From assembly GCA_003265975.1 (NCBI GenBank), contig QFBU01000072.1:1-6350 (forward strand): a stretch of 6,350 nt of DNA, given 5' to 3'. This document shows, piece by piece, positions 1 to 5,886 of this stretch (within the stretch, counting starts at the first letter, position 1; each line of letters starts with the position of its first letter). A program made the translations under genes and the position numbers. The notes beneath the pieces were generated by a model. The model searched no databases, was not told the origin of the DNA, and worked only from the letters and a program-made list of their open reading frames with translations. Origin of the DNA: Candidatus Marinamargulisbacteria bacterium SCGC AAA071-K20. GTDB taxonomy: Bacteria; Margulisbacteria; Marinamargulisbacteria; GCA-2716485; AAA071-K20.

Positions 1-1090
1 GCTCTGGACTATACGGATTTCTTGATACCTGTTGATTATATGCAGATACAGCCTCTAAAATCTGTCCATTTTTCTTAGAATGATACGCTCTAAAAAAAGG
101 GTCCTGCACTACTAAACCAAGGTCAATCAACTTAGTCGAAATAAAATCTTGAACTTCTGTTTCTTGCCTAGACTTTAACAAAGATTGTTTTTCAGTAGTT
201 AAATCAAATGATGTAGGCTTGTCAATTTTACGCTTGCTAGATAATTTAACAATATGAAATCCATACTGACTTCTAAACGGCTTCGAGTAACTTTCTTTGT
301 CTAAAGAAAAAAGTGCTTTTTCAAGTTCATTTACATACGTACCTTGCTTAAACCAGCCTAAATCGCCATCTTTATTCTTATTACCCTTGTCGTCTGAATA
401 TAATTTAACCGCTTCGTTGAACGAAAGCCCTTCCTGAAGCTTCTGATATACTGTCCCAGCTAGCTCTTCTTTTTCAGTTTTTAACTCAGGCTCATTAATT
501 AAAAATAAAATATGCTGTCCACGTACTTCTGTGTATTTATCTTCTACATCTTGATCAGTAACCTGAACATCATCTCTTAACTTCAGAGTAAACTTTCTTG
601 TTTTGATATCAGCCCTAACCATTTTCATGTAATGCTTGTAGTCTATATCCTGTTTTTTTAGAATTGCTTTAAAAGCTTTCTTGTTTTTGAGATCATTTTC
701 TCTATAGATAATGTCCATCGCTTGATCAACATCAAATTTGTCAGCCTTAACATTAGCAGCGTTTGCACCCTCTCTTAATATCATATTATGTACAGTTTGA
801 AGTAGCGCGTTATATCGAATAATTTCCAACATTTCTGGTGTTAAACGCCCTCCGATTTGGTTGAAGTTCACCTGTGACACAATAGTATTTAAATTCAAAG
901 AAATTTCATCTCTCGGAACAGGTTGATCGCCTAAAACTGCGATTTCATTACTAAAATCTTTGCCTCTAGAAGCCGAAGACTCACCATTTTGTTTCCCTAA
1001 AAAAACAGACCCCGCAAACATTGTTAACCCAAATGAAATAACAATAGTTAATCCTATAATATGAGCTTTCTCTCTTAAAAATCTTAACAT
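1..1090 (-). CDS. Membrane-anchored SurA/PpiD-type peptidyl-prolyl cis-trans isomerase, 3' end cut by window edge
   Basis: This frame is open from an ATG at 1090 to the left edge, giving 363 residues with no stop, so the C-terminus is missing. Residues about 10-32 form one hydrophobic segment after a basic N-terminus (MLRFLREKAH); I see no clear AxA cleavage site or lipobox, so a PpiD-like uncleaved anchor is likely. Residues about 50-175 are helical and charged, like the SurA N-terminal chaperone region. Residues about 190-285 are a parvulin (PpiC-type rotamase) domain: QHILF (H193), GDLGWFKQG near 242-250, and SQYGFHIVKL near 274-283 (H279). The two parvulin histidines are present. The family isomerises prolyl bonds and helps fold exported proteins outside the cytoplasm. 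The gene follows ftsX by 11 bases and is last of the four leftward genes visible. The visible tail (residues about 342-363, ending NPYSPE) resembles a TPR helix pair. The fold call is firm; surA versus ppiD versus prsA is not settled. Confidence 0.9.
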   Translation of the reverse strand, partial: MLRFLREKAHIIGLTIVISFGLTMFAGSVFLGKQNGESSASRGKDFSNEIAVLGDQPVPRDEISLNLNTIVSQVNFNQIGGRLTPEMLEIIRYNALLQTVHNMILREGANAANVKADKFDVDQAMDIIYRENDLKNKKAFKAILKKQDIDYKHYMKMVRADIKTRKFTLKLRDDVQVTDQDVEDKYTEVRGQHILFLINEPELKTEKEELAGTVYQKLQEGLSFNEAVKLYSDDKGNKNKDGDLGWFKQGTYVNELEKALFSLDKESYSKPFRSQYGFHIVKLSSKRKIDKPTSFDLTTEKQSLLKSRQETEVQDFISTKLIDLGLVVQDPFFRAYHSKKNGQILEAVSAYNQQVSRNPYSPE

Positions 1091-1097
1091 TTTTCTT

Positions 1098-1103
1098 CCT
1101 CCT
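1098..1103 (-). promoter_or_regulatory. Strong Shine-Dalgarno (AGGAGG) for the PPIase gene
   Basis: On the minus strand the sequence reads TAGGAGGAAGAAAATG. A perfect AGGAGG lies 7 bases before the ATG at 1090 and overlaps the TAG stop of ftsX (1102-1104). This fixes the PPIase start and suggests that ribosomes ending ftsX can re-initiate on it. Confidence 0.85.
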
Positions 1104-1989
1104 AAATTGCTGCTTTCAATGACTTCTTAATAGACAAAAGAGCCCCCAAAGTACCCAAAAGAGCCCCCAGAAACACTATAGATAAATATATTTTATTCAA
1201 TGTTAATGCATCAAAAACAATGGGTAAATAAGGGATACTTTTTTGAATTTGAATCCCAAAAAAATGATACGCAAATTTTAACAACCCTACTGACAACATA
1301 GACCCAAAAATTCCCATAATCAAGCCTTCAATAATAAACGGCCCAGATATAAACGGATTTGTGGCTCCCACTAATTTCATTATGGTTATTTCGTTCTGCC
1401 TATTAATGACCGTTAGCCGGATAGTATTAAAAATAATAAATAATGTAGCCAAGGAAAGAATACCCACTAATATTATGCCCCCAACCTTAACTAATGTTGC
1501 AAACCGCTCCATCCTCTCAGCAATAAGGCCGCCATATACAATATCTGAAACATAGTAATTTTGAAGTGATAATTTACTGGCAATACGTTTAATAGTTAAA
1601 TTGTTGTTTAAAATCACTTTAAACGCATTAGGCAAAGGGTTTGTATGCACTAAATCTGAAAGGCTTAGATTTCTGTATTGCTCTTTAAATTCTCTCCAGG
1701 CGTTGTCCTTATGAACAAAAACTACATCCTTAACTTCTGGGATAAGTCGAATCTCTTCTTGAAAACTTGAAATTTCATTCATGGTTAAGCCATCTTTTAA
1801 AAACAATCTTATTTCTATTTTGGAGGCTATAAAATGAGCAACATTATTCATATTTACATTAATGAGGAGAACTAAACCAAAAACAACCAAAGAGACCGTT
1901 ATTGTACCTATCGCAATAAAAATCATAATACCCGAACGTCTAAAGGCAATGTACGCTTCAGAAATAAAAAAGGCTAAGTGTCTAATCAT
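1102..1989 (-). CDS. ftsX: Cell division protein FtsX (ABC transporter permease-like subunit)
   Basis: This 295-residue protein has the FtsX layout: a short cytoplasmic N-terminus, TM1 at about 20-45, an extracytoplasmic domain at about 50-165 (with LPNAF at 119-123), TM2 at about 167-190, TM3 at about 213-242 and TM4 at about 266-288. The cytoplasmic stretch NEITIMKLVGAT (199-210) after TM2 is a hallmark of FtsX and related MacB-type permeases. FtsX pairs with FtsE at the division site and, in studied bacteria, passes ATP-driven conformational changes to peptidoglycan hydrolases or their activators through its extracytoplasmic domain. The ATG overlaps the ftsE TGA stop (ATGA, 1986-1989), so translation is probably coupled; a GGAG lies 10 bases upstream, inside ftsE. 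The gene ends in TAG. No hydrolase or EnvC/PcsB-like partner is visible next to it; the next gene is a PPIase. Confidence 0.95.
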   Translation of the reverse strand: MIRHLAFFISEAYIAFRRSGIMIFIAIGTITVSLVVFGLVLLINVNMNNVAHFIASKIEIRLFLKDGLTMNEISSFQEEIRLIPEVKDVVFVHKDNAWREFKEQYRNLSLSDLVHTNPLPNAFKVILNNNLTIKRIASKLSLQNYYVSDIVYGGLIAERMERFATLVKVGGIILVGILSLATLFIIFNTIRLTVINRQNEITIMKLVGATNPFISGPFIIEGLIMGIFGSMLSVGLLKFAYHFFGIQIQKSIPYLPIVFDALTLNKIYLSIVFLGALLGTLGALLSIKKSLKAAI

Positions 1990-2666
1990 GAATAATAAGC
2001 TCCATAGTCTTGATCGCGTACAATCCGTCCATTCTCAAGAGCAACAACTCGTTTTCTAATATCATCAACAATTCCTCTATTATGAGTTGCAACCAAAACA
2101 GTGGTGTCTCGTGTATTAATTTTACTTAATAACTGCATAATGTCCCAAGACGTGTCAGGATCTAAACTGCCAGTTGGCTCATCCGCCAGTAATATTGGAG
2201 GGTTGTTTACAATCGCCCTAGCGATACAAATTCGTTGCTGTTCACCACCCGACAACTCTCCTGGTAACTGATCTTTTTTTTCTTGTAGTCCTACCAACTC
2301 CAAAACTTGGCTCACCTGTCTTCTTATTTTTGAGCGTGACATTTCTAAAAACTGGAGTGCAAAAGCTACATTTTCAAATACTGTTCGATTAGGAAGTAGT
2401 TTAAAGTCTTGAAACACAACCCCAATACTCCTTCTCAAGTAGGGTATTTGACGCTGAGTTATTTCTTTTAAGGAAAAATTATCTATAAATATTTCTCCTT
2501 CTGTGGGAACGTCCGCTCTAAAAATCATTTTTAACAACGTAGACTTACCAGCACCTGATGGCCCTACTAAATATACGAATTCGTTTTTCTGTACTTCAAA
2601 GTCAACATTCTCTAAAGACGTTACCCCACTAGCATATCGCTTAGTTAATCGTTTAATTTTTATCAT
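1986..2666 (-). CDS. ftsE: Cell division ATP-binding protein FtsE
   Basis: This 226-residue ABC ATPase is the usual FtsE length. It has Walker A GPSGAGKST (35-43), Q-loop Q86 in VVFQDFKLLP, signature LSGGEQQR (138-145), Walker B ILLADE (158-163) followed by PTGSLD, and the switch histidine H195 in VATHNR. The DFKLLPNRTVFENVAFAL stretch is typical of FtsE rather than of LolD or MacB ATPases, and the adjacent overlapping ftsX confirms the identity. The protein dimerises on the inner face of the membrane with FtsX and drives control of septal peptidoglycan hydrolysis. It starts 12 bases after the rseP stop with a G-rich AGGGGTGGGA stretch as a probable ribosome site, and its TGA stop overlaps the ftsX ATG. 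All catalytic motifs are intact. Confidence 0.96.
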   Translation of the reverse strand: MIKIKRLTKRYASGVTSLENVDFEVQKNEFVYLVGPSGAGKSTLLKMIFRADVPTEGEIFIDNFSLKEITQRQIPYLRRSIGVVFQDFKLLPNRTVFENVAFALQFLEMSRSKIRRQVSQVLELVGLQEKKDQLPGELSGGEQQRICIARAIVNNPPILLADEPTGSLDPDTSWDIMQLLSKINTRDTTVLVATHNRGIVDDIRKRVVALENGRIVRDQDYGAYYS

Positions 2667-2678
2667 TGTGTCCCACCC

Positions 2679-3734
2679 CTATAGTTTATCCAATAAATCG
2701 ACTCTGTCCTTCCAAAAAAAGATATCATTAAACAAAATTAAAACCATCGTAACTAACAAAAAAACAACACCAATTCCATTCACTATTTCTTCAACTCTTT
2801 TTGAAACGGGACGCTTTCTTATTCCTTCTAGTGCTAAGAAAAATAAATGTCCCCCATCAAGTATGGGAAAGGGGAATAGGTTAATAACACCTAAACTGAT
2901 AGTTATTAACGCCATAATTTCAAAGAAACTAACCATGCTTTTTGTTAAACTAAATGACGCAAACTGAACGATTCCAACTGGCCCTGTCATATCTTTAAAT
3001 TCTGCTTCTCCAGAAATTAACATATCCAAACTTTTAAACACCAAAAGAACATGTCCCCACGTAGCTTTTGCACTAAGACGCACACAATCCAAAAACAAAG
3101 TTTCTTCTTGAATAGCCGACAAAACAATTCCAATTCTATATACGTCTTTGCCTTGAATTAACTCGGGGCTTAAAGACACTACCGACGACGAGCCATCTCT
3201 GTTAAAAGTTAAAGAAATCGAGTCACCTTTAGATTGAGAAATTCTTGAAATAACATCTTCATAGACATCATCAACCTTACTATCGTTTATAAAAGTAATT
3301 TCGTCGCCAGCCATTAACCCGGCTCTGCTTGCAGGAGAGTCTAAGACGACTTTCTCAATTGAAGGGGAAATCTTACTAAATCCAATAAAGTAAAATAACA
3401 AGAAAAAAACTAAATACCCTAAAATTAAATTCATGATTGAACCGGCACTAATAATTAGAGCTCTTCGACTAATAGATTTTTTTCTAAAATTTATTTGATC
3501 TGGAATTTTTTTATCTTTTTCATCATCTAGCCCAGCTAATTTAACAAAGCCCCCAATAGGTAACAGCCTTAAAGAATAAATAGTATCTTTAAATTTTTTC
3601 TGAGCAATTTTCGGGCCCATACCCACACTAAATTCATAGACACCCACACCGACAAACTTTGCAGCAAGTAAGTGCCCCATTTCATGAATAAACACAACAA
3701 TACTCAGAGCCAAAATTGTAATAAATACTTCCAT
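2679..3734 (-). CDS. rseP: Site-2 intramembrane zinc metalloprotease RseP/RasP family
   Basis: With the ATG at 3734 the protein has 351 residues, normal for short single-PDZ RseP/RasP proteins. Zinc motif HEMGH lies at 17-21 inside the first TM segment. PIGGFVKLAG follows (about 59-68), then AGSIMN (97-102) in the second TM, one PDZ domain (about 124-190, with SPASRAGLMAGDEI), GPVGI (251-255), and NLFPFPILDGG (285-295) carrying the third zinc ligand D293 in a membrane segment. A final TM covers about 322-335. The family cleaves substrates inside the membrane, such as anti-sigma factors and remnant signal peptides. The frame is open to an ATG at 3812, but I prefer 3734 because it puts HExxH at residue 17, as usual in the family, and because the longer version would contain the pyrH promoter. 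No good ribosome site is seen before either start. The LFPFP motif is a mild variant of the usual NLLPxP. Confidence 0.93.
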   Translation of the reverse strand: MEVFITILALSIVVFIHEMGHLLAAKFVGVGVYEFSVGMGPKIAQKKFKDTIYSLRLLPIGGFVKLAGLDDEKDKKIPDQINFRKKSISRRALIISAGSIMNLILGYLVFFLLFYFIGFSKISPSIEKVVLDSPASRAGLMAGDEITFINDSKVDDVYEDVISRISQSKGDSISLTFNRDGSSSVVSLSPELIQGKDVYRIGIVLSAIQEETLFLDCVRLSAKATWGHVLLVFKSLDMLISGEAEFKDMTGPVGIVQFASFSLTKSMVSFFEIMALITISLGVINLFPFPILDGGHLFFLALEGIRKRPVSKRVEEIVNGIGVVFLLVTMVLILFNDIFFWKDRVDLLDKL

Positions 3735-3774
3735 AAACACTATAATAACGCAGGCATTAACATTAGTCATCACG

Positions 3775-3803
3775 TTGACTTTTATAAGCGACATCTCTAG
3801 AAT
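3775..3803 (+). promoter_or_regulatory. Sigma70-type promoter for the pyrH-frr-uppS-cdsA operon
   Basis: TTGACT (3775-3780) and TAGAAT (3798-3803) are separated by exactly 17 bases, each one mismatch from the consensus TTGACA and TATAAT. Transcription would start near 3810, giving a leader of about 30 bases before the pyrH ATG at 3842. The leader contains TAAGGA (3822-3827), a modest ribosome site 14 bases from the ATG. The match is by eye; position and spacing make it credible. Confidence 0.7.
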
Positions 3804-3841
3804 AAAAACCATACTTCAAATTAAGGAAAATCATAATAAAA

Positions 3842-4552
3842 ATGAAACCCCATTACAAACGCGTACTAATCAAACTTAGCGGAGAAGCCTTTAAAGGAAA
3901 CCGTGACTATGGAATTGATCCTGAATTTTTAACATTTATTGCTAATGAAATTAAAGAAGCCTACGACTTAGGAACAGAAATTTGCATTGTAATTGGCGGA
4001 GGAAATATTTTCAGAGGTTTATCCGCTTCCGAAAAAGGGATGGATCGCGTTAGAGCCGACTATTCTGGAATGCTAGCAACTCTCATGAACGCACTTGCTT
4101 TAGAAGACGCTCTTCTAAAAGTAGGATTACATCCACGTGTACAAAGTGCTTTAGAAATTAAAGAAGTAGCAGAGCCATTCATATTAGGAAAAGCCTTGAG
4201 ACATCTAAAAAAAGGTAGAATTGTTATTTTTGCTGGAGGAACAGGCAACCCCTATTTTACTACCGACACAACGGCATCTTTAAGAGCCGCTGAAATAAAG
4301 GCTGACGGACTCTTTAAGGCCACTCAAGTAGATGGAGTATATACTGACGATCCTGTTAAAAATCCTAAGGCCACAAAAATTGACGCTATAAAATTTCTAG
4401 ACGTTTTAAAACAAGAACTGAAAGTTATGGATGCTTCGGCACTTTCTCTTTGTATGGACAACCAAATTCCTATCGTTGTATTTGATCTTCATAAAAAAGG
4501 AAACATAAAAAAAGCATTGCTTGGCGAATCGATAGGTACTAAAATTGCTTAA
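3842..4552 (+). CDS. pyrH: Uridylate kinase (UMP kinase)
   Basis: This 236-residue amino-acid-kinase fold protein matches bacterial PyrH in length and motifs throughout: RVLIKLSGEAF (7-17, K11 in the phosphate site), GGGNIFRG (52-59), the UMP-site region around RADYSGMLAT (71-80), AGGTGNPYFTTDT (131-143), VDGVYTDDP (163-171) and MDASALSLC (196-204). The enzyme phosphorylates UMP to UDP in the cytoplasm using ATP; bacterial forms are hexamers unrelated to eukaryotic UMP/CMP kinase, generally inhibited by UTP. It is the first gene of the rightward operon, directly downstream of its own promoter. The rpsB-tsf genes that often precede pyrH are absent; rseP lies upstream in divergent orientation. 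The first 50 codons hold 12 ending in C and none ending in G apart from ATG. Confidence 0.97.
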   Translation: MKPHYKRVLIKLSGEAFKGNRDYGIDPEFLTFIANEIKEAYDLGTEICIVIGGGNIFRGLSASEKGMDRVRADYSGMLATLMNALALEDALLKVGLHPRVQSALEIKEVAEPFILGKALRHLKKGRIVIFAGGTGNPYFTTDTTASLRAAEIKADGLFKATQVDGVYTDDPVKNPKATKIDAIKFLDVLKQELKVMDASALSLCMDNQIPIVVFDLHKKGNIKKALLGESIGTKIA

Positions 4553-4560
4553 AATTGGAA

Positions 4561-4566
4561 CAGGAG
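4561..4566 (+). promoter_or_regulatory. Shine-Dalgarno (CAGGAG) that decides the frr start
   Basis: CAGGAG ends 9 bases before the ATG at 4576, good spacing for initiation there. It lies downstream of the competing TTG at 4555, which has no comparable site at the right distance. Confidence 0.7.
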
Positions 4567-4575
4567 TCTAAAACT

Positions 4576-5118
4576 ATGGAATCTTTAAAAGAAAGAATGG
4601 CAAAATCTATTGATAGCTTTAAACAACAACTAGTCGGTTTAAGAACAGGCCGTGCAAATCCAGACATGCTAAACACAATCCAAGTAGACTATTACGGATC
4701 TATGGTTCCTCTAAAGCAAGTAGCATCAATTAGTGTGCCTGAAGCAAGAACGTTACTACTTAATGTATTTGATAGAAATGCTGTTAAAAACGTAGAGCGC
4801 GCAATAATCGCCTCAAATTTAGGACTTAATCCAAACACTGACGACAATTTAATTCGTATTCAACTTCCCGAACTCACAGAAGACAGACGAAAAGAATTAG
4901 TCAAACACATCGGCAAAGTTTCAGAGGAAACTAAGGTAGCCGTAAGAAATATTCGTAGAGATAAGATTGACCAAATCAAAGCCGAAGAAAAACAAGGTGA
5001 CGCTACCGAAGACGACTCAAAAAGATTACAACAAGACACTCAAAAAATAACCGATGATTTTATTTCAAAAATAGAAACTCTTTTTAAAGAAAAAGAAACT
5101 GAACTACTAACTATTTAA
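4576..5118 (+). CDS. frr: Ribosome recycling factor
   Basis: From the ATG at 4576 the protein has 180 residues (family about 185). Key motifs are LRTGRANP (22-29), VDYYGS (37-42), ISVPEAR (52-58), NPNTDDNLIRI (85-95), LTEDRRKELVK (100-110) and RNIRRD (124-129), whose arginines contact the ribosome. The long helices at both ends form the three-helix domain I, and about 31-103 form domain II. RRF works with EF-G to split post-termination ribosomes and free mRNA and tRNA. An in-frame TTG at 4555 would add seven residues. That would bring the distance before the conserved RM pair closer to E. coli RRF, so it cannot be excluded, but the ATG has the good ribosome site. The gene lies between pyrH and uppS, its usual place in many bacteria. 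Confidence 0.95.
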   Translation: MESLKERMAKSIDSFKQQLVGLRTGRANPDMLNTIQVDYYGSMVPLKQVASISVPEARTLLLNVFDRNAVKNVERAIIASNLGLNPNTDDNLIRIQLPELTEDRRKELVKHIGKVSEETKVAVRNIRRDKIDQIKAEEKQGDATEDDSKRLQQDTQKITDDFISKIETLFKEKETELLTI

Positions 5119-5121
5119 TTC

Positions 5122-5886
5122 ATGCCCACAATTTCAGGACTGACAGATACCCTAATCGTTGACAAACACCTAGAAGATTTTAACTTAGAATCCGAAAACA
5201 TACCCACGCACGTCGCAATAATTATGGATGGAAATGGAAGGTGGGCAAAAAAAAGACACTTACCAAGAATCATGGGTCACAAGTCAGGAACTGAAGCATT
5301 TAGAGTAGCCGTAAAAAATTGTTCTCGATTTGGAATAAAGTACCTCTCAGTATATGCTTTTTCAAGTGAAAATTGGAAGCGCCCAGAAGACGAAGTTAAG
5401 TTCTTAATGTCACTATTTAAACAACTAAGCATAAATGAAGTGAAAAATCTCAACAAAAATGGCGCAAGAGTTAAAGTACTCGGAGATAAAGAAGGTTTGT
5501 CTGAAGATTTGAGAAAGCATATGAAGTCACTAGAAAAACAAACTGAGCACAACGACGTAATTCAAGTAAACCTACTCATTAACTATGGATCAAGACGAGA
5601 AATACTTGATGCTATTAAAACCATCTCAAAAACATTAAGCAAAGAAGAGATAAACGACTTAACAGAAAAAGACGTCTCTAATTACCTTTATACTAAAGAC
5701 ATTCCAGACCCAGACCTATTTATAAGGACTAGCGGAGAGTATCGAATTAGTAATTTTTTATTATGGCAATTGTCTTATGCAGAATTTGTATTTACCGATA
5801 TTTTTTGGCCAGATTTCAATCTAGATGAATTAGGAAAAATACTTCAAGAATATCAAAGTAGGCACCGGAGGTATGGGGGCTTATAA
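5122..5886 (+). CDS. uppS: Isoprenyl transferase (di-trans,poly-cis-undecaprenyl-diphosphate synthase)
   Basis: This 254-residue cis-prenyltransferase carries all family signatures: HVAIIMDGNGRWAKKR (30-45, with catalytic D36 and the phosphate-binding GNGR), GH (52-53), SSENW (81-85), NYGSRREI (154-161), DPDLFIRTSGEYRISN (196-211, with R202 and R208 for the diphosphate) and E221 in SYAEFVF. The position after SGE is Y here, where Q or H is common; this position varies. The enzyme condenses isopentenyl diphosphate units in cis onto farnesyl diphosphate to make the C55 carrier precursor for peptidoglycan and other cell-surface polymers. The ATG follows the frr stop by 3 bases with no clear ribosome site, so translation is probably coupled to frr. 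The stop overlaps the cdsA ATG by one base (TAATG). Residues 1-26 before the conserved core are not recognised. Confidence 0.96.
   Translation: MPTISGLTDTLIVDKHLEDFNLESENIPTHVAIIMDGNGRWAKKRHLPRIMGHKSGTEAFRVAVKNCSRFGIKYLSVYAFSSENWKRPEDEVKFLMSLFKQLSINEVKNLNKNGARVKVLGDKEGLSEDLRKHMKSLEKQTEHNDVIQVNLLINYGSRREILDAIKTISKTLSKEEINDLTEKDVSNYLYTKDIPDPDLFIRTSGEYRISNFLLWQLSYAEFVFTDIFWPDFNLDELGKILQEYQSRHRRYGGL

Noticed and set aside
1361..2059. Plus-strand open frames at 1361-1555 and 1862-2059
   Set aside because: They lie antisense to ftsX and ftsE, have no recognisable family or ribosome site, and exist because the real minus-strand genes constrain the sequence.
1986..2666. Reading the ABC ATPase as LolD or MacB
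   Set aside because: The DFKLLPNRTVFENV stretch and the overlapping four-TM FtsX partner fit FtsE.
2503..2967. A 154-codon plus-strand open frame across the rseP/ftsE junction
   Set aside because: It is antisense to two firmly identified genes, and its translation is low-complexity K/I/S-rich with no domain, as expected for the reverse of coding sequence.
3739..3744. TATAGT on the minus strand as a -10 box for the rseP operon
   Set aside because: It lies only 4 bases before the rseP ATG, too close for a normal leader, and no -35-like hexamer sits at 16-18 bases upstream.
3735..3812. RseP starting at the ATG at 3812 (377 residues)
   Set aside because: The extra 26 residues would push HExxH to residue 43, further in than usual for RseP, have no ribosome site, and overlap the pyrH promoter.
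4060..4248. Minus-strand open frame within pyrH
   Set aside because: It is fully antisense to the conserved UMP kinase core, with no family signature.
5277..5552. Minus-strand open frame within uppS
   Set aside because: It is antisense to the conserved prenyltransferase core; the Cys/Phe/Ser-rich translation is typical of reverse-strand reading.
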